Of a stretch of 9,170 nt of DNA, positions 1 to 4,452 are shown piece after piece. The stretch's first letter is position 1; each line of letters opens with the position of its first letter. A program made the position numbers and the translations under genes. The DNA is from JBGVMW01 sp045125095. Lineage in GTDB: Bacteria; Bacillota; Clostridia; Lachnospirales; Lachnospiraceae. The notes beneath the pieces are model-generated. The model saw only the letters and a list, made by a program, of their open reading frames with translations. It was not told where the DNA came from and made no database searches. Location: positions 1-9,170 of the forward strand of contig JBGVMW010000040.1 of NCBI GenBank assembly GCA_045125095.1, given 5' to 3'.

Positions 1-2
1 CT

Positions 3-320
3 TTGTATCTTATTAACAATTGTTATTTGAAAATCTATGCACCTCAAGCAATTCGTTGGTTTTTCATATGTTATTTTAATGATTTGATCTGCCCGTTGCT
101 GTTTTTCGGATATGTAAATATTCTGTTATTAACTAAAGGAAAGGAATTATCCAAACTTAAGTTAATTTTATTATTTGGTTTATTGGTAAGTATTGTATGG
201 GAATATGGGGCACCGATATTAAAGGAATCGTCAATAACAGATATAGGAGATATAGGATGTTATTTGATTGGAAGCATATTATATTGGCGGATATTGAAAA
301 AGAACATAAAAGTAAAATAG
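3..320 (+). CDS. Small polytopic membrane protein, 3' part (VanZ-like topology)
   Basis: The frame is open from the window edge to a TAG at 318-320 and no ATG with a ribosome site is seen near its start, so the gene very probably begins upstream and only the last ~105 residues are visible. Hydrophobic segments lie at about residues 17-44, 53-71 and 80-97. Between the last two is a short polar loop with WEYGAP and then SSITDIGDIGCY, an acidic pattern before the last helix reminiscent of VanZ-like small membrane proteins. That family link is by eye and weak. The protein ends in a basic tail (KKNIKVK), as expected for a cytoplasmic C-terminus. The ABC ATPase starts 17 bases downstream, so the two are probably co-transcribed, and it may be an accessory or immunity partner of the transporter. 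Confidence 0.55.
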   Translation: MYLINNCYLKIYAPQAIRWFFICYFNDLICPLLFFGYVNILLLTKGKELSKLKLILLFGLLVSIVWEYGAPILKESSITDIGDIGCYLIGSILYWRILKKNIKVK

Positions 321-337
321 TAGAGGAAGTATTTAGT

Positions 338-1204
338 ATGCTAAAGATAGAACATGTATCAAAATCATTTGGAAATTGTCAGGTATTAAATGACATAAAT
401 GTTCATGTTAACAAAGGGGATATATGTGGATTGATAGGAAAAAATGGTGCTGGAAAAACGACACTTATGAATATCATTTCTGGTTTATGCGAACCAGACA
501 AAGGAAACTGCTTTATCTGGGATGAAAAGCAGTCGTGTGTTGTCCCGGCTCAAATAGGATATCTTCCAGACTTGCCCTCTTTTTTTGATTATTTGTCTGC
601 AAAAGAGTATATTGATTTTTTGCTAATGAATACAGGAGAAAAGTATCTTGTACAAAAAAGAGATGAACTCTTAACAAGTGTTGGTGTTCCTGCAAAAGCT
701 AAAATTGGAACGATGTCCAGGGGAATGAAACAGAGATTGGGGGTTGCAGCTGCACTTATAAATGATCCAGAAGTAATTCTGTTAGATGAACCAACTTCTG
801 CTCTTGATCCTATGGGGCGCTATGAGTTAACGGAAATATTGCGAAAATTAAAAGATAATGGGAAAACCATACTTCTTTCTACGCATATTCTTGCAGATAT
901 GGAAAAAGTGTGTGATAAAGTGTTTTTTTTGCATGATGGACAAATAAAAAAAGAAATAAGTATACATAATCTGCAAAAAGGGAGAAATAATTCATGGGAA
1001 GTTGTGTTTGAAAGTGATTATCAGTGCGAAGTTTTTAGAGATACAGAATTGGCAATTACTAAATTAGCTGAATGTACATATCTTTTTGAAACGACAGATC
1101 AAAAGAAATTATTAAATGTGTTGATACAAATACCAGTCAATATAATTCATATTGGAAATCAGACAAAATCATTAGACGATTGGTTTCAGGAGGTATGCAA
1201 ATGA
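338..1204 (+). CDS. ABC transporter ATP-binding protein
   Basis: This is the nucleotide-binding subunit of an ABC transporter. It hydrolyses ATP on the cytoplasmic face to power the membrane partner encoded next. From the ATG at 338 (ribosome site AGAGGAAG at 322-329) it has 288 residues. An in-frame GTG/ATG further upstream only adds sequence overlapping the previous gene. Motifs in order: Walker A GKNGAGKTT (residues 34-42), Q-loop near residue 72, a degenerate signature MSRGMKQ (126-132, where LSGGMKQ is usual), Walker B ending ILLDEP with catalytic Glu151, D-loop SALD, and the H-loop STH with His183. About 85 C-terminal residues follow the ATPase core, as in CcmA/BcrA-like exporters of the ABC-2 type. 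The stop codon overlaps the permease start. The substrate cannot be told; antimicrobial-peptide export or self-protection is common for this arrangement. Confidence 0.93.
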   Translation: MLKIEHVSKSFGNCQVLNDINVHVNKGDICGLIGKNGAGKTTLMNIISGLCEPDKGNCFIWDEKQSCVVPAQIGYLPDLPSFFDYLSAKEYIDFLLMNTGEKYLVQKRDELLTSVGVPAKAKIGTMSRGMKQRLGVAAALINDPEVILLDEPTSALDPMGRYELTEILRKLKDNGKTILLSTHILADMEKVCDKVFFLHDGQIKKEISIHNLQKGRNNSWEVVFESDYQCEVFRDTELAITKLAECTYLFETTDQKKLLNVLIQIPVNIIHIGNQTKSLDDWFQEVCK

Positions 1205-2001
1205 GCCCAATATTATGTTGCTTGAAGAAAGATATATTTGAAATTGTTCGAAATAAAAGAATAATGATATTCAATGGTTTACTTATTGCTATTAGTGCAA
1301 TGGTTCTTCTAACGACAATCCTATTCCCGGATTTGATTGGAATGTTAGCGGAAAAAGCACCTGATGTAATGTCGGATGGAACACAGATTGAGCAGTTGAT
1401 GGAAAAATTATTTCCACAGTCTTTAAAAGAAAATATGGGTGTTTGGGCAGCTGATGTAGGGATTTTTTTTACGGTAATAATAGCTTTGGTGTGTGGGTAT
1501 ATAATTCCCATAGAAATAAAAGATGGAAAATGGATTTTGATTGTTGGAGCAGGGTATCAAAGAGAAGTGCTTATTGGATCAAAAGTGGTAGCTTATGGAA
1601 TGGCTGTAGCGGTCCCAACAGTTCTTGTCTATAATTTATATTATAATGTTGCGGGGCTGTTTCTAACAAGTAATTATCCAATAACTACAGCGATAATCAA
1701 TTCGATTATTCTTGCGTTTGCGATGTTTTCGATAGCAGGATTAACGATATTGTTATCAGTAATTTATAAAAATCCGCTTCTTGGGGTTGTTACAGTGATC
1801 ACAACGATTATAGCAGCACCAGATATTTTGACAATGTTCTCGTTTGGTAAATATTTTCCTACTTATTTGCTTACGTTTGTTTATAATTCGTCAGATAATT
1901 GGGGGGAATTATTTATACCTACGACAATATTGATTGTTGTGGAATGGTTCTGTTATAAAATGGCAGTGAAAAGAAGTTTAAAAATAGATATTGCTCGATA
2001 G
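1201..2001 (+). CDS. ABC-2-like transporter permease
   Basis: This is a predicted integral membrane partner of the preceding ATPase. The start at 1201 is preferred because CAGGAGGT (1187-1194) lies 7 bases upstream and the ATG overlaps the ATPase stop as ATGA, which suggests translational coupling. The TTG at 1180 would lie upstream of that ribosome site. The 266-residue product has about six hydrophobic segments (roughly 22-42, 85-105, 126-148, 163-187, 192-212, 238-256). A larger outside loop lies between the first two, and the ends are basic (RNKR near residue 20; KRSLK near the C-terminus). This matches the layout of six-helix ABC-2 permeases such as BcrB-like exporters. No substrate-specific motif was recognised. 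Confidence 0.85.
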   Translation: MSPILCCLKKDIFEIVRNKRIMIFNGLLIAISAMVLLTTILFPDLIGMLAEKAPDVMSDGTQIEQLMEKLFPQSLKENMGVWAADVGIFFTVIIALVCGYIIPIEIKDGKWILIVGAGYQREVLIGSKVVAYGMAVAVPTVLVYNLYYNVAGLFLTSNYPITTAIINSIILAFAMFSIAGLTILLSVIYKNPLLGVVTVITTIIAAPDILTMFSFGKYFPTYLLTFVYNSSDNWGELFIPTTILIVVEWFCYKMAVKRSLKIDIAR

Positions 2002-2006
2002 GATTG

Positions 2007-2336
2007 ATGAATAAAGTGAAAAGTTTTAAAGGGTTGAATGGAAAAATAGTAATTAAAGAAGATTATGTTTCTATTGTTCGAGAAGCAATGATTGATTCGA
2101 CGTTTCATGAAAAAGGAGAAATTAAAATTCCTTATGCACAAATTAAGGAAATAGAAGTTGTGCCAGGAGGGATTTTAAATGGATATATTACAATATTAGA
2201 TGGTAAAGTTTCAAAACCATTAACGATATTTTCTGCCTTGAAAAATGAAAAAACAATAATTTTCAGAATGACAAAAAATGGTGAAGCGGAAAAAATAAAA
2301 AGAGAAATTCTCAGAAAAGGTGGAGCAAAGATATGA
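2007..2336 (+). CDS. Small PH-like (DUF4429-like) protein
   Basis: The product has 109 residues starting at the ATG at 2007, 5 bases after the permease stop, with a weak ribosome site ATAGGA at 1998-2003. A TTG immediately before the ATG is a possible but less likely start. The pattern of short alternating strands, with the IPYAQIKEIE segment (41-50), GILNGYITIL (55-64) and a final NEKTIIFRM strand followed by a helix (residues 80-105), resembles the bacterial pleckstrin-homology-like DUF4429 family. The family call is from memory of its pattern and is uncertain. There is no signal peptide or membrane helix, so it is probably cytoplasmic. Its place between the permease and a tiny membrane peptide in one operon suggests an accessory role at the membrane face of the transporter, which is inference. 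Confidence 0.75.
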   Translation: MNKVKSFKGLNGKIVIKEDYVSIVREAMIDSTFHEKGEIKIPYAQIKEIEVVPGGILNGYITILDGKVSKPLTIFSALKNEKTIIFRMTKNGEAEKIKREILRKGGAKI

Positions 2337-2422
2337 GCTTAAAAGATCCAAAGGGTTTAGGTGATTTTATTTATATTGTGTTTTTGATAATTGTAGGTGG
2401 AGTATTGCTTAGTCTGTTGTAA
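2333..2422 (+). CDS. 29-residue single-helix membrane peptide
   Basis: This small gene starts with an ATG that overlaps the previous stop (ATGA at 2333-2336). It has a good ribosome site (AAGGTGGAG, 2317-2325) 7 bases upstream and ends at TAA 2420-2422. The peptide begins with a short charged stretch, MSLKDPKGLGD, followed by one continuous hydrophobic helix from about residue 12 to the C-terminus. That makes it a single-pass membrane peptide with the charged end probably in the cytoplasm. The ATGA coupling is the same device used between ATPase and permease, which argues that it is a real gene of this operon. It could be a small regulatory subunit of the transporter or a bacteriocin-like peptide. 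The sequence does not decide. Confidence 0.65.
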   Translation: MSLKDPKGLGDFIYIVFLIIVGGVLLSLL

Positions 2423-2446
2423 CACTAATTTTGGTAGAGAAAAACT

Positions 2447-2475
2447 TTGACATAGCCGTCGTTTGATGCTAATAT
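2447..2475 (+). promoter_or_regulatory. Promoter of the antitoxin RNA
   Basis: TTGACA at 2447-2452, a 17-base spacer and TAATAT at 2470-2475 form a near-consensus sigma-A promoter. Transcription would start near 2481-2483 and run toward the toxin gene. The strength suits an abundant, short-lived antitoxin RNA. Confidence 0.8.
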
Positions 2476-2481
2476 AATTAT

Positions 2482-2576
2482 AGAAAAGGTGCTACCGATA
2501 GACGGTTAGTCCGCATAATGTTTTGATTAAAAATAACCGTTACAGTTTGCGAGGCTGAGGGCGGTTATTTTTTTGC
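2482..2576 (+). ncRNA. Antitoxin RNA of a type I toxin-antitoxin locus (Fst/par-like)
   Basis: An RNA of about 95 bases is predicted from the promoter at 2447-2475 to the T-run after the hairpin at 2529-2572. It has no ribosome site or open frame of note. Its 5' part can fold around GGTGCTACCG (2488-2497) and CGGTTAGTCC (2503-2512). Its 3' part is the terminator, antisense to the last codons and 3' end of the toxin message. In the known Fst/par system a short RNA made convergently to the toxin message, sharing a bidirectional terminator with it, blocks toxin translation. The layout here matches. The RNA ends are inferred, not measured. Confidence 0.7.
2529..2574. terminator. Bidirectional terminator shared by toxin and antitoxin RNAs
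   Basis: An 11-bp perfect stem pairs AAAAATAACCG (2529-2539) with CGGTTATTTTT (2562-2572) around a 22-base loop. Reading plus, the stem runs into seven Ts. Reading minus it also ends in a T-rich arm, so it can stop transcription both ways. The toxin stop codon lies inside the stem. Confidence 0.82.
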
Positions 2577-2660
2577 GTGATTGCATCCTATTGAGTAACC
2601 GAGTCCAAAAGCTGTCAGGCATAAGCTGATAACAGCAATCAGACCTTCGAGAGTCAACAT
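2565..2660 (-). CDS. Holin-like type I toxin, 31 residues (Fst/TxpA-like)
   Basis: The frame runs from the ATG at 2660 down to a TAA at 2567-2565 and is too short for usual gene finders. A very strong ribosome site, AAAGGAGGGG (minus strand, 2676-2667), lies 8 bases from the start. The peptide begins MLTLEGLIAV, has one hydrophobic helix over roughly residues 4-24 and ends in a polar, basic tail (NHAKK). This is the size and layout of the putative holin-like toxins common in Firmicutes and of Fst/TxpA-type membrane toxins, which damage the cell envelope when antitoxin RNA is lost. It has its own promoter, a long structured 5' leader and a terminator shared with a convergent RNA. On a mobile element it would punish cells that lose the element, as inferred from known relatives. 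Confidence 0.8.
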   Translation of the reverse strand: MLTLEGLIAVISLCLTAFGLGYSIGCNHAKK

Positions 2661-2776
2661 TGGCATCCCCTCCTTTAGCAAGATTTCCGTCAGATAGTCT
2701 GGGGATTTCTATGTAAACAGAGGGTCACAGTCCCTCTGATGAAGGACTAACCGCCTACCTTAAATGGTAGCACCAT
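2661..2776 (-). promoter_or_regulatory. Structured 5' leader of the toxin message with masked ribosome site
   Basis: In the minus-strand transcript (start near 2776), a 7-bp hairpin forms from CAGAGGG/CCCTCTG (2718-2724 with 2732-2738, loop 7). Further down, AUCCCC (complement of 2706-2701) can pair with GGGGAU (complement of 2670-2665). This second pair covers the 3' part of the AAAGGAGGGG ribosome site. Near the 5' end, CUACC/GGUAG (around 2757-2770) can also form a hairpin. A masked ribosome site is a known safety feature of Fst-type toxin messages. Confidence 0.6.
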
Positions 2777-2782
2777 GCAATG

Positions 2783-2811
2783 ATTATAGCAGAAGAAAGC
2801 GGCGGAAACAA
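2783..2811 (-). promoter_or_regulatory. Promoter of the toxin gene
   Basis: On the minus strand TTGTTT (2811-2806), a 17-base spacer and TATAAT (2788-2783), with an upstream TGC giving an extended -10. Start predicted near 2776, about 115 bases before the toxin ATG. Confidence 0.7.
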
Positions 2812-2859
2812 CAAGGATTTTCGTTGCTTTTCTTTGGCTATCGCTTTATAATATTTTCG

Positions 2860-2879
2860 TGGCAACACAATGGCAACAG
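2860..2879 (+). repeat. Tandem direct repeat TGGCAACA, period 11 (pair 1)
   Basis: TGGCAACA at 2860-2867 and TGGCAACAG at 2871-2879 are spaced 11 bp apart. The same arrangement with TGATAACA occurs at 3052-3071, giving the common form TGRYAACA-N3-TGRYAACAG. One-turn-spaced direct repeats at an element end are typical of arm-type integrase sites, an inference here. Confidence 0.5.
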
Positions 2880-2945
2880 CAAATCAGTAAGAGAAAATAC
2901 AATATATAACTGAGAGAAAAAATCGGTATAAAATGCACAAAACCT

Positions 2946-2959
2946 AAACAAATATGCTT
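2946..2959. promoter_or_regulatory. Distant copy of the Xre operator (O5)
   Basis: AAACA-aata-TGCTT, identical over 15 bases (2945-2959) to the operator at 3961-3975 and 1,016 bp from it. No strong promoter is evident around it; a TATAAA lies at 2927-2932 without a recognisable -35. Confidence 0.5.
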
Positions 2960-3051
2960 GGGTTGCGCGGTGATGATACCGAGTTTGAATAAATCGAGTT
3001 GCTTAAAAAAGCCAGTGTTTATGCGGGTTTCAGCGATTTCGATTAGTCTTT

Positions 3052-3071
3052 TGATAACAAATTGATAACAG
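3052..3071 (+). repeat. Tandem direct repeat TGATAACA, period 11 (pair 2)
   Basis: TGATAACA at 3052-3059 and TGATAACAG at 3063-3071. It differs from pair 1 (2860-2879) by the same G-to-A and C-to-T changes in both halves. An inverted relative, TGGATAACA on the minus strand, lies at 3102-3094. Confidence 0.5.
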
Positions 3072-3189
3072 TCATAGCAAGTGCCATTATTCTTGTTATC
3101 CAGTGGTTTATGGGTAACGGAACAATTAACAGGTGGCTTGCAGACTAAAGTTCGGAGCTTGGCTCTGAACAAATTCCATATTATAAACT

Positions 3190-3232
3190 AAGCCCTTAGC
3201 TGTGGTTAATAACCATAGTTAAGGGCTTTTTT
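3190..3232 (+). terminator. Rho-independent terminator
   Basis: AAGCCCTTA (3190-3198) pairs with TAAGGGCTT (3220-3228), with an inner TGGT/ACCA stem, followed by six Ts (3227-3232). The T-run is on the plus strand only, yet no plus-strand gene ends here. It may guard the element from read-through, or end an unrecognised RNA starting in 2812-3189. Confidence 0.75.
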
Positions 3233-3284
3233 GTCGTTGCCAAAGCATCTGTAGGGAGCTGCCAGTGGCAGGTCCTGTAGGTGC

Positions 3285-3815
3285 TTATTTATCTTTCAAG
3301 TGGTCTTTGAATGCTTCCACGAGAGCGTCACTTAATTCCTGTGATGGAACTTTTGCCCAACGCTGTGTGGTGTCGAACTCTGGATAATGGTAACGCCAGT
3401 TATCGTATTCTTCTCTGTTGATTTCTTCGGAAGATAGCTTGTCTGCCTGTTCTTTCCAAGCATACAGCATTTTGAGGAGTTCATATGCTTCTCTGCCTTT
3501 GTCCTTGTTGACCTTTAAGCATACCTCTCCGTCTGCTTCACTGACAGTAAGACCGTAAATATCTTCAAGGGTAAACAGAGTGTGCATAAGACCGATATAG
3601 CTGTCTATGTCAGGAACATCAAGAGCCTGTGGAGAAACATCAAGCACCTGTGCCAATGCATTTGTAAGGTCTGCTTTCGGTTTGCGTGTACCAGTTTCGT
3701 ACTGTGCCAAACGCACATCAGCACTCTTTTCTGGAAAACCGATTGCTGTACCGAGATACTTTTGTGTCATACCACGCATTAGTCTGAAAAAATGTATTCT
3801 TTCGCTGATAGCCAT
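3285..3815 (-). CDS. Xre-family HTH repressor, probable master regulator of the element
   Basis: This is a DNA-binding regulator of 176 residues. The ATG at 3815 has AAGGAG (minus strand 3830-3825) 9 bases upstream. An HTH_3/Xre domain spans about residues 5-65 (RIHFFRLMRGMTQKYLG, then RLAQYETGTRKPKADL, the usual recognition-helix and following-turn pattern). The remaining ~110 residues are acidic and helical with no enzymatic motif (ELLKMLYAWKEQADKL near 112-127), probably for dimerization or signal sensing. Its gene faces the xis/int promoter across a control region with four palindromic AAACA-N4-TGTTT-like sites. One lies in the -10/-35 spacer of its own promoter and one in the spacer of the opposing promoter. 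This is a phage-like arrangement in which the protein would repress itself and the excision/mobilization operon. Direct binding is inferred. Confidence 0.88.
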   Translation of the reverse strand: MAISERIHFFRLMRGMTQKYLGTAIGFPEKSADVRLAQYETGTRKPKADLTNALAQVLDVSPQALDVPDIDSYIGLMHTLFTLEDIYGLTVSEADGEVCLKVNKDKGREAYELLKMLYAWKEQADKLSSEEINREEYDNWRYHYPEFDTTQRWAKVPSQELSDALVEAFKDHLKDK

Positions 3816-3847
3816 AATGATACGCTCCTTTTATATTTAGTGAAATA

Positions 3848-3877
3848 AGTATAGCAGAAATGTTTAGTGGAAGTCAA
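3848..3877 (-). promoter_or_regulatory. Promoter of the Xre repressor gene
   Basis: On the minus strand TTGACT (3877-3872), an 18-base spacer and TATACT (3853-3848). Operator O1 lies in the spacer, which fits autoregulation. Confidence 0.75.
3853..3865. promoter_or_regulatory. Operator O1
   Basis: AGCA-gaaa-TGTTT. A member of the repeated palindromic family AAACA-N4-TGTTT, sitting between the -10 and -35 of the repressor promoter. Confidence 0.6.
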
Positions 3878-3886
3878 GAAAAACCG

Positions 3887-3900
3887 AAACAAAAATGTTT
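3887..3900. promoter_or_regulatory. Operator O2 (perfect palindrome)
   Basis: AAACA-aaaa-TGTTT, the only fully symmetric copy. It lies between the two divergent promoters, just upstream of the repressor -35. Confidence 0.65.
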
Positions 3901-3920
3901 AATATTTTCTTTGCAACCAC

Positions 3921-3949
3921 TTGACAATAGCAAATATGTTTAGTAAAAT
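3921..3949 (+). promoter_or_regulatory. Promoter of the xis-int-mobilization operon
   Basis: TTGACA (3921-3926), a 17-base spacer and TAAAAT (3944-3949). Start predicted near 3956, about 308 bases before the xis-like gene. The spacer contains operator O3, so repressor binding would directly block polymerase. Confidence 0.78.
3929..3941. promoter_or_regulatory. Operator O3
   Basis: AGCA-aata-TGTTT in the spacer of the plus-strand promoter at 3921-3949. Confidence 0.62.
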
Positions 3950-3961
3950 AAATTACGAATT

Positions 3962-3975
3962 AAACAAATATGCTT
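3962..3975. promoter_or_regulatory. Operator O4
   Basis: AAACA-aata-TGCTT, just downstream of the predicted plus-strand start. Identical to the distant copy at 2946-2959. Confidence 0.6.
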
Positions 3976-3976
3976 A

Positions 3977-4250
3977 ATGCGACAACTGAATGACCGTCCG
4001 AAAAGCCAAACCGCCAAGACCTCGTCGGAGCAAGTTCCGTATCGTTCGCTTGTGTGCAAGCACAAAAGCTCATTCGCTGCACTGCTCCTCCTCTTCCCCA
4101 AAAGTCTCCGACTTTTCGGGAACCCCTATACGAGCGAGCGCCTGATGTACTGCGGTGCATTGGGACAGCACAGCGCCTGCCGACAAGCAGGAGTGCCTGT
4201 TGGAACTTTAACACGGAGAAAGCGGCAAGCAAAAAATTATTTTAAGAAAG
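3977..4250 (+). ncRNA. Structured leader RNA upstream of the xis-like gene
   Basis: This ~275-base stretch has no convincing gene, is visibly richer in G+C than its neighbours and lies between the regulated promoter and the first operon gene. A 14-bp helix with four G-U pairs joins 4043-4056 to 4127-4140 (CGTTCGCTTG with CGAGCGAGCG at its core). Inside it, CCCcAAAAGTC/GACTTTTcGGG forms a tight hairpin at 4096-4120. Another hairpin forms at 4180-4203 (CCGACA/TGTTGG). No T-run follows these stems, so it is not a plain terminator. A regulatory leader, a stable small RNA or an origin-like DNA structure are all possible. I do not recognise the family. Confidence 0.5.
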
Positions 4251-4263
4251 GAAGAAAAAGGAT

Positions 4264-4452
4264 ATGGAAAACAGATTTATCCGAGCCGAAGATGTGGCTC
4301 AGGAACTAAACGTATCAAAACCTTATGCATATAAACTCATCAGACAATTAAATGAGGAATTGAAAGCAAAGGGCTTTATTACGATTGCAGGGCGTGTAAA
4401 TCGCCAGTATTTTTACGAAAGGCTCTACGGAGCAGGAAAGGGGGAAATGTAA
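4264..4452 (+). CDS. Excisionase-like small HTH protein
   Basis: The product has 62 residues, with ATG 4264 preceded by AAAGGA at 4247-4252. The N-terminal part, ENRFIRAEDVAQELNVSKPY followed by AYKLIRQLNEELKAKG, is a compact helix-turn-helix. It is followed by a short wing-like RVNRQYFYERLYG segment, the pattern of MerR/Xis-type small DNA-binding proteins. The stop codon is immediately followed by the integrase ATG, and such proteins next to Tn916-type integrases usually act as recombination directionality factors that bend DNA for excision. It could instead only regulate transcription. It is basic in its C-terminal half and would be the first protein made from the structured leader transcript. 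The excision role is inferred from position and size. Confidence 0.78.
   Translation: MENRFIRAEDVAQELNVSKPYAYKLIRQLNEELKAKGFITIAGRVNRQYFYERLYGAGKGEM

Larger units (their letters stand above)
2812..3189. other. Gene-free stretch between toxin locus and terminator
   Basis: No convincing gene was found on either strand. The only long frame (minus, 2846-3172) lacks a good ribosome site and shows an odd cysteine-rich composition. The stretch contains the two TGRYAACA repeat pairs, an inverted copy of that motif (TGTTATCCA, 3094-3102), a distant operator copy (2946-2959) and a 9-bp hairpin GTTCGGAGC/GCTCTGAAC (3150-3158 with 3162-3170). This may be an element-end recombination region. Confidence 0.45.

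Noticed and set aside
2859..2909. Short plus frame reading VATQWQQ..., thought to be the remnant C-terminus of another integrase
   Set aside because: Its upstream frame runs into the toxin promoter without any integrase motif, and the repeated letters come from the TGGCAACA direct repeat.
2846..3172. 108-residue minus-strand frame
   Set aside because: No ribosome site, cysteine-rich odd composition, no family pattern, and it covers repeats and an operator.
3242..3284. Imperfect hairpin (CTGCCA/TGGCAG with AAGCA/TGCTT) after the repressor gene as its terminator
   Set aside because: The stem is interrupted and no T-run follows on the minus strand, so I do not call it.
2945..3975. The 15-bp exact repeat as attachment-site duplication flanking a mobile unit
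   Set aside because: Both copies match the palindromic operator family present three more times in the control region, so regulation explains them better than recombination.
3960..4232. 90-residue minus-strand frame opposite the leader
   Set aside because: No ribosome site and no homology pattern; its frame is open only because of the GC-richer composition.
3977..4309. 110-residue open frame on the plus strand over the structured leader
   Set aside because: There is no ribosome site before its ATG, it overlaps the well-supported xis-like gene in another frame, and the region is better explained by RNA or DNA structure. Not fully excluded, since the same block may be conserved elsewhere.
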